Of a stretch of DNA of 23,025 bases, positions 14,393 through 22,986 are shown piece after piece. Position numbers and translations under genes: made by a program. Source of the stretch: Clostridia bacterium (lineage in GTDB: Bacteria; Bacillota_A; Clostridia; Oscillospirales; CAG-272); NCBI GenBank assembly GCA_017452945.1, contig JAFTLD010000091.1:1-23025 (forward strand). The letters are read 5' to 3'. Each line of letters starts with the position of its first letter. Positions within the stretch are counted from its first letter, which is position 1. The notes beneath the pieces were generated by a model. The model made no database searches and had not been told where the DNA came from. It worked only from the letters and a program-made list of their open reading frames with translations.

Positions 14393-14421
14393 ATTATAAC
14401 ACAAAAAGCCCTTATTGTAAA
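14393..14421 (-). promoter_or_regulatory. Promoter of the tsaE operon
   Basis: On the minus strand TTTACA (14416-14421), 17-bp spacer, perfect TATAAT (14393-14398) with extended -10 TGT. The -35 lies in the loop and right arm of the terminator at 14402-14431, so termination of the upstream unit and initiation of this one share DNA. Confidence 0.8.
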
Positions 14422-14431
14422 GGGCTTTTTG
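14402..14431 (-). terminator. Terminator after the DUF896 gene
   Basis: 12-bp stem CAAAAAGCCCTT/AAGGGCTTTTTG with a 6-nt loop and T-runs on both strands; it ends the leftward ABC exporter/DUF896 unit. Confidence 0.85.
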
Positions 14432-14446
14432 TATCAAAGATGTGTT

Positions 14447-14668
14447 TTATTTTTCATCCGATTCCTTGCGGTCCGCTACCTGCTCGCGCGTGCCGTCTGG
14501 GCGCACGATGACCGTGTTATCCAGAATGCCTGTCATGGAGGCACGGAATTCACGAATGTATTCGGTGCGCAGCGCTGCGCGCTCCTCGAGCTCCTCGGCC
14601 GTCAGCGTTTCTCCGCGTTTGACCTTGGCTGCAAGCTCGTTGATGCGGGCAATTTTTTCTTTTTCCAT
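14447..14668 (-). CDS. DUF896 (UPF0291, YnzC-like) small protein
   Basis: 73 aa. It starts EKEKIARINELAAKVKRGE, continues LTAEELEERAALRTEYI and ends with a polar acidic tail, matching the small helical DUF896 proteins typical of Firmicutes. AAGGAG before ATG 14668 overlaps the stop codon of the ABC exporter gene 11 bp upstream, so the two are co-transcribed and perhaps coupled. The family is linked to the SOS-regulated yneA locus in Bacillus, but its function is not established. Confidence 0.93.
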   Translation of the reverse strand: MEKEKIARINELAAKVKRGETLTAEELEERAALRTEYIREFRASMTGILDNTVIVRPDGTREQVADRKESDEK

Positions 14669-14678
14669 AATAAACTCC

Positions 14679-16451
14679 TTAGTCAGCGGTATACAGCTTG
14701 TAAAGATCTGCGTACATGCCGCCTTTTTCTGTCAATTCCTTGTGCGTGCCTTGTTCGACGATGCCGTCCGCGGTCAACACCACAATGCGGTCAGCGTTCT
14801 TGATGGTGGTCAGACGGTGCGCAATGGTAATGGTGGTTCTGCCAACCGTCAGCTTTTCAATCGACTTTTGCACCAATCGCTCACTTTCATTGTCAAGCGC
14901 GCTGGTGGCTTCATCCAAAATCAGAATTGGGGGATTTTTGAGGAACACGCGCGCGATGGATACGCGCTGGCGCTGTCCGCCCGAAAGCTTGAGTCCGCGC
15001 TCTCCCACGTAGGTATTATATCCATCGGGGAGCTCGTTTATGAATTCATCAGCACCTGCAAGGCGTGCGGCTTCCATGATCTCCTCGTCGGTTGCATCAG
15101 GCTTGCCGTAAGCAATATTTTCGCGGATCGTGCCCGAGAACAGATACACGTTTTGCTGCACGATACCGATGTTCTGTCGCAGCGAACGCATGGTCACGTC
15201 TTGAATATTCTGTCCGTCCAGCAGGATCTGTCCGCCCTGCAGCTCGTAAAAGCGAGGAATGAGTGAGCAAAGCGTGGTTTTGCCGCAGCCGGAAGGGCCG
15301 ACAAGCGCCACGTTCTCACCCGCACGCACGTGCAGGGAAAGATCGGTCAGTACGTTCTGTTGCTTGTCCTCTTCGTAACGGAAGGTCACCTTATCAAGCA
15401 GAATGTCGCCCTTGACGTCGCAGAGCACCTTGGCACCGGGCTTGTCTTTGATATCCGGCTCAACGTCCAGAATCTCGGAAAAGCGTTCGATTCCCGTCAT
15501 GCCGCGCTGGAATTGCTCGGTGAATTCCACAATGCGGCGCACCGAGGTGAACAGCGTGGAAACGTACATCAAAAACGCAACGTAATCGGCTGCATCCAGT
15601 TGAATTACGGGGTTTTCTGCAGTCAGTAAGAGTGCGCCCACGACCACGACTACGATATACAGAAGTCCTTCAAAGAAGCGCGTGGATGCCTGGAACATGC
15701 CCATATAGCGGTACATCAGCCCCTTGATTCCAAGGAACTTGTTGTTGCCTTGTCTGAATTTCTCGATTTCGGTAGACTCGTTGGCAAATGCTTTGACCTC
15801 ATGAATGCCCAAAAGGCTGTCTTCTACCTGGGAGTTGAGCTCGCCAACCTGGGAGCGCGACAAGCGAAAGGCTTCTTTCATTCTGCCGTTGAACGAGATC
15901 AACACTAAGATCATAATCGGGATCATGGCAAAGGTAACCAAGGCCAATACGGGATTGATCACCAAAAGAATGATGAATGCACCGATGATCTTGACGCCCG
16001 CTATAAAGAATTCCTCAGGGCAGTGATGCGCAAATTCCGTGATATCAAACAGGTCGTTGGTGATGCGCGACATCAGCGTGCCGATCTTGGTGTTGTCAAA
16101 ATACGAAAAGCTGAGCTTTTGCAAATGCCCGAACAGATCGCGGCGCATGTCGGTTTCCATCTTGGCCCCTACGATGTGGCCGCGGTTGGCCATAAAATAG
16201 TAGGCCAGCGTGTCGATCAGACGCATCAGCAGATACACACCGCCAAAGGTCAGAATCAGCGTCACGGTCAAGGTTTCGGGGGAGGTTTCGGCTCTGCCCG
16301 TGATGTTTCGTACGATCAAGGGAAGTGCCAGCTCGCACATGGTGGTCAGTGCAGCGCAGAAAAGGTCAAAGATCAGATCCTTGGTGTAGGGCTTGTAATA
16401 GGGAAGAAAACGCTTGATGGGATGCGTTTTCCCGGTTTTGTTTTTGGCCAT
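14679..16451 (-). CDS. ABC exporter, fused membrane and ATPase domains (MsbA/LmrA-like half transporter)
   Basis: 590 aa, AAGGAG before ATG 16451. The N-terminal six-helix exporter domain is about residues 15-320. The ATPase domain is about 345-585: Walker A GPSGCGKTT, Q-loop VQQNVYLFSG, signature LSGGQRQR, Walker B ILILDEATSALD, H-loop AHRLTT, all intact. It probably works as a homodimer exporting lipids, drugs or peptides; the substrate cannot be deduced. It lies downstream of pheT past a hairpin; only 24 bp separate that hairpin from the start codon, too short for its own promoter, so it is probably read from upstream. Confidence 0.93.
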   Translation of the reverse strand: MAKNKTGKTHPIKRFLPYYKPYTKDLIFDLFCAALTTMCELALPLIVRNITGRAETSPETLTVTLILTFGGVYLLMRLIDTLAYYFMANRGHIVGAKMETDMRRDLFGHLQKLSFSYFDNTKIGTLMSRITNDLFDITEFAHHCPEEFFIAGVKIIGAFIILLVINPVLALVTFAMIPIMILVLISFNGRMKEAFRLSRSQVGELNSQVEDSLLGIHEVKAFANESTEIEKFRQGNNKFLGIKGLMYRYMGMFQASTRFFEGLLYIVVVVVGALLLTAENPVIQLDAADYVAFLMYVSTLFTSVRRIVEFTEQFQRGMTGIERFSEILDVEPDIKDKPGAKVLCDVKGDILLDKVTFRYEEDKQQNVLTDLSLHVRAGENVALVGPSGCGKTTLCSLIPRFYELQGGQILLDGQNIQDVTMRSLRQNIGIVQQNVYLFSGTIRENIAYGKPDATDEEIMEAARLAGADEFINELPDGYNTYVGERGLKLSGGQRQRVSIARVFLKNPPILILDEATSALDNESERLVQKSIEKLTVGRTTITIAHRLTTIKNADRIVVLTADGIVEQGTHKELTEKGGMYADLYKLYTAD

Positions 16452-16475
16452 TTTGAATTCTCCTTTATTGGGGAA

Positions 16476-16503
16476 ATGGGCAGTTGCTATGGCAACTGCC
16501 CAT
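16476..16503 (-). terminator. Hairpin between pheT and the ABC exporter gene
   Basis: Perfect 12-bp stem ATGGGCAGTTGC/GCAACTGCCCAT with a 4-nt loop. After it the minus strand reads TTTCCCC rather than a T-run, so it may be a partial terminator or RNA stabiliser. Confidence 0.5.
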
Positions 16504-16510
16504 GATAGTT

Positions 16511-18913
16511 TTAAGCTCTGAGAGCAATACCCAGCTTAAACTTGAGATCGTTGATGATCTTCTTGGAAATCTTGTCAGCCTCTTCTACAGTCAGGGTTCT
16601 GTCAGCGGCACGCAGCGTGACGCGGAATGCGACGCTCTTCTTGCCGGCACCCAGCTTTTCACCGCGGTAAATGTCAAACAGCTCAACGTTTTCAACCAAA
16701 GCACCGCCTGCCTTGGCAATCACGCTCATGATCTTGCCAACCTCCAGCTCTTCCTCGCAAACGAAAGCATAGTCGCGGGTTGCAGCAGGGAACTTGGGCA
16801 GAGGCTTGTAGTCAGGCTCAGTGTTGGAAACTTCGAACAGTGCGTCAAAGTCGATTTCTGCGCAAAGCACGGGAATGCTCATGCCGTAGTTATCAGCCAC
16901 AACGGGGTGGATCTGACCGAATACGCCGAGATACTTGCCGTCAGCCGTGGTCACGGTTGCGCATCTGCCGGGATGATAAGAGGGGTTCTCGGTGCATGCG
17001 GTGTATACGGGAGCCTTGACGCCCGCCATCTTGAGCAGGTTTTCCACAGCACCCTTCATGTCGTAGAAATCAGCGTCACCGTACATGCCTACGGTTACAA
17101 CCGTCTTTTCCTCGGGCAATTTAGCGGGATCTGCATCGGGCAGATAAATGGTAGCCATTTCAAACAGGCGTACGTTCTGGTTGGAGAAGTTGTTGTTTCT
17201 CTGCAAAACCTCCAAGAGGGAAGGCAGAGCGGTGGTGCGCATGACGCTGGTGTCCTCACCAAGCGGGTTGGAGATAACGACCGAGGTGCGCAGTGCGCTG
17301 TCTGCAGGCAGCGCGATCGCGTCATAATACTTGGGGCTGATAAACGAGAAGGTCTGGATCTGCGAGATGCCCATGCCGTACATCAACTGCTCGGTTGCGA
17401 CAAACAGCTTCTGCTTGGGGGTACGCATGCCCTGCGTGGTTTCTGCCTTGATGCAGGAGGAGGGGATTTTGTCATAGCCCCAGATACGCACGATCTCTTC
17501 TGCGATATCCTGCATGCAGCCAAGGTCTGCACGGAAGGAGGGCACGTAAATATTGCCGTTTTCCACGCGGCACTCCAGCGTTGCCAGAATGTCGATCATG
17601 GTCTGCTCGTCGATCTCGGTGCCAAGGAACTTGTTATACTTTTCGGGTGTGAAGGGCAGAACGGTCTGCTCCTTCTTGCCGGGGTACACGTCGATCAGGC
17701 CGTCTACGACCTCACCTGCGCCCAGCATTTCAACCAGCTGGCAAGCTCTCATCAGACCGGGCAGGCAGTTTTCTGCGTCCAGTCCCTTTTCAAAGCGTGC
17801 GGAGGATTCGGTTCTCATGCCGTTCTTCTTAGCGGTCACACGGGTGTCGGGGCCGGAGAAGCATGCGGACTCAAATACGACGGTTACGGTGTCGTTTTCG
17901 ATCTCGCTGTTAAGTCCTCCCATAACGCCTGCCAATGCGCAAGCCTTATTCTGGTCTGCGATCACCAGCATGGAGGAATCCAGCGTGTGGCTGACGTTGT
18001 CAAGGGAAACGAATACCTCACCGTCAGCGGCACGGCGCACGTTGATAGCCTTACCCTCGATCTGCTTGTAATCGAAGGCGTGCATGGGCTGTCCGTATTC
18101 CAGCATGACGTAGTTGGTAATGTCAACGATGTTGTTGATGGGGCGAACGCCTGCAGCACGCAAACGTCTGCGCATCCAGGTGGGAGAGGGAGCGATCTTG
18201 ACGTTCTTAACTACCTTTGCAGCGTAGCGGTAGCAGAGATCGGGTGCGCTGATGCCAACAGAAATATAGTTGTCAATATGGTCACCGTCGTCCGTACCCT
18301 TGACGGATACGGGAGGAATATGCCATTCCAGATCCATGGAAGCAGCGGTCTCGCGTGCAAGACCGATTACGGAAAGACAGTCGGGGCGGTTGGAGGTGAT
18401 CTCAAACTCGACAACCGTGTCGCGTACCATCTCGACGTTGCATACGTCCTGACCGATATATGCAGCGTAGCTTTCGGGCAAGATCCAGATGCCGTTGGCC
18501 TCGTCGCCGGGGCAGTCGTGATCGGTCAAGCCCAATTCTGCAAACGAGCACATCATGCCGTTGGAATCAACACCGCGCAGCTTACCTGCCTTGATCTGCT
18601 TACCCTCTGCAACCGTTGCGGGAGCAACTGCAGCGGGAACGATGGCGCCAACGAATACGTTCTGCGCGCCTGTTACGATCTGCACGGGAGCTTCCTTGCC
18701 AACCTCCAGCTGGCAGATCCACAGGTGATCCGAATCGGGGTGACGCTCCATAGCGAGCACCTTACCAACCACAACGTTGGTGATCTCCTCGGCAAGAACT
18801 TCAAAGCCCTCCACCTTGGAGCCGGTATCGGTCATGCGATCACAGTACTTTTTGACGTCTGTAATTTTATCTGTGTCAATATAATCGTGAAGCCAATTGA
18901 ATGAAAGATTCAT
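16511..18913 (-). CDS. pheT: Phenylalanine-tRNA ligase beta subunit
   Basis: 800 aa, full length; GAAAGGAGA ahead of ATG 18913, 18 bp after pheS. The N-terminal MNLSFNWLHDYID is typical. The EMAP-like tRNA-binding domain is about residues 40-150 (VVGKVLAMERHPDSDHL). B3/4 editing domain about 210-365, B5 about 405-475 (LGTEIDEQTMIDILATLEC), the catalytic-like core 480-680 and the C-terminal FDX-ACB anticodon-binding domain about 705-800 (PKFPAATRDYAFV). With PheS it forms the alpha2-beta2 enzyme that charges tRNA-Phe. Controlled by the T-box upstream of pheS. Confidence 0.97.
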   Translation of the reverse strand: MNLSFNWLHDYIDTDKITDVKKYCDRMTDTGSKVEGFEVLAEEITNVVVGKVLAMERHPDSDHLWICQLEVGKEAPVQIVTGAQNVFVGAIVPAAVAPATVAEGKQIKAGKLRGVDSNGMMCSFAELGLTDHDCPGDEANGIWILPESYAAYIGQDVCNVEMVRDTVVEFEITSNRPDCLSVIGLARETAASMDLEWHIPPVSVKGTDDGDHIDNYISVGISAPDLCYRYAAKVVKNVKIAPSPTWMRRRLRAAGVRPINNIVDITNYVMLEYGQPMHAFDYKQIEGKAINVRRAADGEVFVSLDNVSHTLDSSMLVIADQNKACALAGVMGGLNSEIENDTVTVVFESACFSGPDTRVTAKKNGMRTESSARFEKGLDAENCLPGLMRACQLVEMLGAGEVVDGLIDVYPGKKEQTVLPFTPEKYNKFLGTEIDEQTMIDILATLECRVENGNIYVPSFRADLGCMQDIAEEIVRIWGYDKIPSSCIKAETTQGMRTPKQKLFVATEQLMYGMGISQIQTFSFISPKYYDAIALPADSALRTSVVISNPLGEDTSVMRTTALPSLLEVLQRNNNFSNQNVRLFEMATIYLPDADPAKLPEEKTVVTVGMYGDADFYDMKGAVENLLKMAGVKAPVYTACTENPSYHPGRCATVTTADGKYLGVFGQIHPVVADNYGMSIPVLCAEIDFDALFEVSNTEPDYKPLPKFPAATRDYAFVCEEELEVGKIMSVIAKAGGALVENVELFDIYRGEKLGAGKKSVAFRVTLRAADRTLTVEEADKISKKIINDLKFKLGIALRA

Positions 18914-18931
18914 ATTCTGCTATCTCCTTTC

Positions 18932-19942
18932 TCAGAACTGCTCAAGGAAACGCACGTCGTTCTCATAGAACAGACGGATGTCGTCTACGTGATATTTGAG
19001 CATGGCGATACGCTCGATACCCATACCGAACGCAAAGCCGCTGTATTCCTCGGGGTCAATGCCGCACATGGAAAGCACGTTGGGGTGTACCATGCCTGCA
19101 CCCAAAATCTCGATCCAGCCCTCGCCCTTGCAAAGTCTGCAGCCCTTACCGCCGCAAGCAAAGCAGGAAACGTCAACCTCAGCACTCGGCTCGGTGAAGG
19201 GGAAGTGGTGGGGACGGAAACGGCAACGGGTGTCCTCGCCGAACTGTGCCTTTGCAAAGGTCTCCAGCATGCCCTTGAGGTCGCCCATGGTAATACCCTT
19301 GTCAACTACAAGGCCTTCCATCTGGTGGAACAGAGGAGAGTGTGTTGCATCCATTGCGTCGGAGCGGTAAACGCGGCCGGGGGAGATGATGCGGATGGGG
19401 GGCTTTTGCACTTCCATGGTTCTCGCCTGTACGGGAGAGGTCTGGGAGCGCAGCAGAATGTTATCCGTGATATAGAAGGTATCCTGCGTGTCGCGCGCGG
19501 GATGGTTTTCCGGAATGTTGAGCTTCTGGAAGTTGTAAAGGTCGTATTCTACCTCGGGGCCTTCCGCAATAGAGAAGCCCATGCCGATGAAGATCTCTTC
19601 CATATCTCTCTGTACGCGGGTCAAGGGATGTACGTGGCCGACACGGGTAGCCTTGCCGGGCATGGTAACGTCCAGCTTTTCGTTCTTCAGCTGCTCTGCA
19701 AGCGCACCTGCCTTGAGTGCCTCTGCCTTTTCTGCAATGGCAGCTTCAATGTCTGCACGCACCTGGTTTGCCAGCTGTCCGATCACGGGTCTTTCCTCGG
19801 CAGTCAGCTTGCCCATGCCGCGAAGCACCGCGGTAAGCTCACCCTTTTTGCCAAGGTATTGAATTCTGATCTGCTCAAGATCTTCGCCTGCGGCAATCTT
19901 TTCAAGAGCCACCTGACGAATTTGATTCAGCATTTCTTTCAT
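18932..19942 (-). CDS. pheS: Phenylalanine-tRNA ligase alpha subunit
   Basis: 336 aa with AAGGAAGGA before ATG 19942. The N-terminal coiled coil is about residues 1-85. Then come class II motif 1 ([19 protein letters not shown]), motif 2 ([17 protein letters not shown]) and motif 3 ([16 protein letters not shown]), and the Cys-rich loop [12 protein letters not shown] seen in many bacterial PheS. It catalyses phenylalanine activation and transfer. First gene of the T-box controlled pheST unit. Confidence 0.97.
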   Translation of the reverse strand: MKEMLNQIRQVALEKIAAGEDLEQIRIQYLGKKGELTAVLRGMGKLTAEERPVIGQLANQVRADIEAAIAEKAEALKAGALAEQLKNEKLDVTMPGKATRVGHVHPLTRVQRDMEEIFIGMGFSIAEGPEVEYDLYNFQKLNIPENHPARDTQDTFYITDNILLRSQTSPVQARTMEVQKPPIRIISPGRVYRSDAMDATHSPLFHQMEGLVVDKGITMGDLKGMLETFAKAQFGEDTRCRFRPHHFPFTEPSAEVDVSCFACGGKGCRLCKGEGWIEILGAGMVHPNVLSMCGIDPEEYSGFAFGMGIERIAMLKYHVDDIRLFYENDVRFLEQF

Positions 19943-19985
19943 GTTGATTCCTTCCTTTTATTGTTCAAAAAATTATTTGTAAAAT

Positions 19986-20240
19986 ATAAAAACCGCCCCA
20001 CATACATGGGACGGCAAAATTACCGCGGTACCACCCAATTAAAGGCGTGTGGCGCATATGCGCACAAAGCCAACACTCTGCCGACCGATAACGGTGTCTG
20101 CCGTGTCCCACTACCGCTCACGGTTCACAGGACCTGCTCCGAAGGGAAATGCAACACACGCCACGTAAGATCGCTTTCAGCCGCGTCGATCCTCTCTGTG
20201 TACGCTTTTTCGTGTGCGCTGACTTCATCATCGCATTTAC
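19986..20240 (-). ncRNA. T-box riboswitch leader of pheST (tRNA-Phe responsive)
   Basis: On the minus strand the leader contains the T-box core GGGTGGTACCGCGG (about 20022-20035), the antiterminator side. A terminator stem CCGTCCCA/TGGGGCGG (20007-20014 and 19993-20000) and T5 follow. The bulge sequence UGGU pairs with an ACCA acceptor end, fitting the A73 discriminator of tRNA-Phe. Uncharged tRNA-Phe should stabilise the antiterminator. The specifier UUC should lie in the stem I loop; candidate UUC triplets occur in the 5' half but I cannot choose one without folding. Confidence 0.93.
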
Positions 20241-20246
20241 CGATCC

Positions 20247-20275
20247 ATTATATCATAATGAAAGATAAAATGCAA
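20247..20275 (-). promoter_or_regulatory. Promoter of the pheST T-box leader
   Basis: Minus strand TTGCAT (20270-20275), 17-bp spacer, perfect TATAAT (20247-20252). Expected start near 20240. Confidence 0.8.
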
Positions 20276-20366
20276 GAGGTTTTGAGAATATTTTTGCGAG
20301 AACGGCAGAATTTTGTACGTATCCGAAGCGATATGCAAAAACTGTATTTAGTCCTATTTTCTTTTC

Positions 20367-20395
20367 TTGACTTCAAAGGTGCCGCATGGTACAAT
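20367..20395 (+). promoter_or_regulatory. Promoter of the first paralogue gene
   Basis: TTGACT (20367-20372), 17-bp spacer, TACAAT (20390-20395). It diverges from the pheST promoter about 90 bp away. Confidence 0.75.
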
Positions 20396-20426
20396 GAAAC
20401 TGACATAAAGAGAAGGGGGCAGGTCT

Positions 20427-21032
20427 ATGAGCAAAAAGAAAATCATCGTTTTGGTCACCTTTTGCGTGCTGTTCGCGTTTTTGCTCGTGGGCATGCTTGC
20501 AGGCTCGGCAGCGCTGTTTTTGCTTGGTAATACGCAGGGGCTGATCGGAGAATTGCTGTCCGATGCAGAGCTCCCGCTGCTCTTTGAAAAGCTTCCGTCA
20601 GACAAAGAGCAATCCGATCAAACCGAGATGGCAACCGAGCAGGACGCCACACCTCCCGAAAACGTGGACGACGTGATCGAAATTGATTCTTCGATCCTTG
20701 AGGGCTTGCCGCCTGACGTCATAATCGGAGGCGAGCTTGACAAGGTCGAATCGTTGCCGGATGAAATGTATGATTATTTTGATTTTGCGATGACGCAAAC
20801 ACCGTCGTATGCAGGCTTTTCCAGAGTGCATAGGGGCATGCGACTCGAGCTTGTGATCAATATCATGGGCAAGCCGCACCGCTATATTCACCTGACCGAA
20901 GAGAGCGTGGTGCTGTTATGGAATACGGATACAGAAGAAAGCGTTACGGTTGAAGTCACGTTTGAGCAGGGAGAATACCAAACCGAAGAGGACAGGTGGA
21001 ATGATGCAAGAGTGACGGATGTATTCAGATAG
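20427..21032 (+). CDS. Membrane-anchored protein with BamE/SmpA-like C-terminal motif, paralogue 1
   Basis: 201 aa, AGAAGGGGG ahead of ATG 20427. One N-terminal helix is at about residues 6-33, without a lipobox. A Pro/Glu/Asp-rich linker runs to about 115. The C-terminal domain contains RVHRGMRLELVINIMGKPHRY, resembling the GM-x-x-x-x-V-x-x-I-x-G-x-P turn of SmpA/OmlA domains. In proteobacteria such domains stabilise outer-membrane complexes, but this appears to be a Gram-positive cell, so the role would differ. It is followed by a terminator, so it is a single-gene unit. It shares WENARV-like ends (WNDARVTDVF) with paralogues 2 and 4. Function unknown. Confidence 0.75.
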   Translation: MSKKKIIVLVTFCVLFAFLLVGMLAGSAALFLLGNTQGLIGELLSDAELPLLFEKLPSDKEQSDQTEMATEQDATPPENVDDVIEIDSSILEGLPPDVIIGGELDKVESLPDEMYDYFDFAMTQTPSYAGFSRVHRGMRLELVINIMGKPHRYIHLTEESVVLLWNTDTEESVTVEVTFEQGEYQTEEDRWNDARVTDVFR

Positions 21033-21035
21033 AGT

Positions 21036-21063
21036 AAAAGCAGAGTCAATTGGCTCTGCTTTT
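21036..21063 (+). terminator. Terminator after paralogue 1
   Basis: 10-bp stem AAAAGCAGAG/CTCTGCTTTT with an 8-nt loop ending in a T-run. Confidence 0.85.
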
Positions 21064-21083
21064 TACCATTCTTCGGATATTTT

Positions 21084-21145
21084 GTAGGGGTGATCGGTTT
21101 CGCCTTACGCGGATTACGTCGGTTCGCCATTGACAAAACCACCCC
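21084..21145. repeat. Possible degenerate small repeat element
   Basis: GTAGGGGTG (21084-21092) at the left and CACCCC (21140-21145) at the right are inverted, and CGGTTTCGCC/CGGTTCGCC recur inside. The GTAGGG edge is shared with the REP units but the rest does not match them. The -35 of the next promoter lies within its right end. Confidence 0.3.
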
Positions 21146-21158
21146 GATATGGTATCAT
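21130..21158 (+). promoter_or_regulatory. Promoter of paralogue 2
   Basis: Perfect TTGACA (21130-21135), 17-bp spacer, TATCAT (21153-21158). Start expected near 21165, with GGAGG at 21176-21180 before ATG 21186. Confidence 0.8.
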
Positions 21159-21185
21159 AGACATATCAACTTTACGGAGGCCTGA

Positions 21186-21605
21186 ATGAATAAGAATCAA
21201 AAATGTATATGGATATTCGCTGCAGTGTTGGCGGCGATATTGACAAGCGTTCTTGTTGGGGCAATTGTATGGATCATGACGGGGAACGGAAACGGTCTTA
21301 TCCGGGATTTATTGCAACCGAAGCCTCAAACGGAACAAGAGTATTTGGATTCTATCATAGACCACGACGGGGTTAACAGACCCTGTATCGAACAGTTTGA
21401 TCAGGTCAAAGAGGGGATGACCTTGGAGCAGGCTATTGAATTGGTGGGAAAACCGAATGGCTACTCCATATATAAAGGGGAGTACGATTTTTATTGGCTT
21501 ACAGATCAGGAACACCCGATCTCTATGGGAATTGCATTTGAGGACGAGAATGCTGATGAGCTTTCGCGCTGGGAAAATGCAATAGTTATCCGAATTCTAA
21601 AGTGA
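21186..21605 (+). CDS. Membrane-anchored BamE/SmpA-like motif protein, paralogue 2 (short)
   Basis: 139 aa with GGAGG before ATG 21186. One N-terminal helix at about residues 9-32, a short linker, then QVKEGMTLEQAIELVGKPNGY, the best match in the set to the SmpA/OmlA turn, ending in RWENAIVIRIL. It has the shortest linker of the four. Paralogue 3 begins 49 bp downstream without a visible promoter, so the two are probably co-transcribed. Unrecognised beyond the motif. Confidence 0.75.
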   Translation: MNKNQKCIWIFAAVLAAILTSVLVGAIVWIMTGNGNGLIRDLLQPKPQTEQEYLDSIIDHDGVNRPCIEQFDQVKEGMTLEQAIELVGKPNGYSIYKGEYDFYWLTDQEHPISMGIAFEDENADELSRWENAIVIRILK

Positions 21606-21653
21606 TTCCAAACAAAAACAGATAAGACGTATCAATTCTCAGGAGGTGTCGCC

Positions 21654-22229
21654 ATGAATAAGAGTGCGAAGATCGCCATCATTGTCATCTATTCCATGGT
21701 GGCACTTTTGACTTTGGTGTTGGTGGTCGGTCTTGTCGCATCGGTCGCCAAAAACGGCGTGTGGGGTACGGTGGAGAACGTTGTGGGTGACTACGATCTG
21801 TTCGCAGGGACGGATGCCGAGCAAACAGAACCGGATTTTGCCACGCAAGAGCCCGACAGCATGCTCGAGGCGCTGATCACAGACGATCAGGAAAGTGTAT
21901 CGACCCCGGAACCGTTTGACTATCAAACACTGTTTGATTTCGAAATGCAGCATAAGCCGACGTACGAGGACTATTTGAAGATTCAGGACGGCATGACGGT
22001 TGAGCAAGTGGTTGAAATTCTCGGAAAGCCGCACGATTTGGATGCTGCGGCAGGGAGCAAGTATCTGACGTGGGAAATGGCCGACGGCGGCAGCTGTTGG
22101 GTCAAAGCAGTCTCTCTCTTTGCAACCGAGAATCCTACGGAATGGTCGGAAATTCTGCAGCCACATTACGGTGGTGCAACCGTGGCGTACCATAACTGTT
22201 CCGTTCCGGATGTAGACGACGGAAAATAA
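21654..22229 (+). CDS. Membrane-anchored BamE/SmpA-like motif protein, paralogue 3
   Basis: 191 aa, AGGAGGTG before ATG 21654. N-terminal helix about residues 7-30, then KNGVWGTVENVVGDYDLFAG, nearly identical to paralogue 4. An acidic linker follows, then KIQDGMTVEQVVEILGKPHDL. The C-terminal end differs from the others: it runs on through a Trp-rich stretch (YLTWEMADGGSCW) to a short hydrophilic tail and lacks the RWENA motif. Likely product of recent duplication with a diverged C-terminus. Confidence 0.75.
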   Translation: MNKSAKIAIIVIYSMVALLTLVLVVGLVASVAKNGVWGTVENVVGDYDLFAGTDAEQTEPDFATQEPDSMLEALITDDQESVSTPEPFDYQTLFDFEMQHKPTYEDYLKIQDGMTVEQVVEILGKPHDLDAAAGSKYLTWEMADGGSCWVKAVSLFATENPTEWSEILQPHYGGATVAYHNCSVPDVDDGK

Positions 22230-22269
22230 ACTTAAGAAACCGCCCAAGTCGCTGTCAAAAAATCGCGAA

Positions 22270-22287
22270 AACGTTGTTATATATAAT
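22270..22287 (+). promoter_or_regulatory. Possible promoter of paralogue 4
   Basis: Perfect TATAAT at 22282-22287 in an AT-rich stretch, 28 bp before ATG 22316, but no convincing -35 at the proper distance. Readthrough from paralogue 3 is the alternative. Confidence 0.4.
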
Positions 22288-22315
22288 GAGAACATAAAAA
22301 GAAAGGAGTGCTGTC

Positions 22316-22915
22316 ATGAATAAGAGTGCGAAGATTGCCATTATCGTCATCTATTCCGCGGTGGTACTTTTGACTTTGGCGTTGGTGGTCGGCCTTGTCG
22401 TATCGATCGCTAAAAACGGCGTATGGGGCACGGTGGAAAACGTTCTGGGTGACTACGATCTGTTCGCAGGGACGGATGCCGAGATCGAGCAAGCACCGGA
22501 AATCACCGCAGAGGAAACTACCCTTGCACATACCGACGTGCCCGAAACCGAGCCTGCAACCGAGTCCGTGACCGAGCGCGAAACCCAGAGGAATATGCAG
22601 GAATTGTTCGGCTTTGAAAGAACCGAGGCGTTAGAGGAAATCTTTGATTTTGACAGAATCCATGAGCCGACGCGGGAAGAGGTTAGAAGCATTGTGATCG
22701 GTATGACCTATCAAGAGGTGATTGCCATAACCGGAAAACCGCATGGATATTATGAGACCAATGTATTCGAAAACGGAGATTATACTGTGTTTTGGTGTAC
22801 CGAAGAAGGATATGAACCGTATGCAAGATGGATCAGCTTCACACTCTCGGACGAGTATGAATCCGAGCAAGAACGCTGGGAAAATGCCCGAGTGTCAGAC
22901 ATTTCCGCCGGATAA
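22316..22915 (+). CDS. Membrane-anchored BamE/SmpA-like motif protein, paralogue 4
   Basis: 199 aa, GAAAGGAG before ATG 22316. The first 55 residues (MNKSAKIAIIVIYS to LFAGTDAE) differ from paralogue 3 at only about six positions and the DNA is similarly close. A Thr/Glu-rich linker (repeated TEPATESVTER-like stretch) follows. The C-terminal SIVIGMTYQEVIAITGKPHGY motif and the RWENARVSD end match paralogues 1 and 2 better than paralogue 3. This suggests duplication plus exchange between copies. Function unknown. Confidence 0.75.
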   Translation: MNKSAKIAIIVIYSAVVLLTLALVVGLVVSIAKNGVWGTVENVLGDYDLFAGTDAEIEQAPEITAEETTLAHTDVPETEPATESVTERETQRNMQELFGFERTEALEEIFDFDRIHEPTREEVRSIVIGMTYQEVIAITGKPHGYYETNVFENGDYTVFWCTEEGYEPYARWISFTLSDEYESEQERWENARVSDISAG

Positions 22916-22986
22916 ATGGCGTTCTTTCTGGAAAAGAGTATAGAGATTATTTGAATTATGATATCGAAATCACAGTATAAACAGCT

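Noticed and set aside
16484..18904. 806-codon ORF on the plus strand opposite pheT
   Set aside because: It covers pheT almost end to end in antisense and its translation resembles no protein. pheT on the minus strand has all its domains, so this is a codon-bias shadow.
18989..20530. 513-codon plus-strand ORF over pheS and the T-box
   Set aside because: It is antisense to pheS and crosses the T-box leader and two promoters; no recognisable domain.
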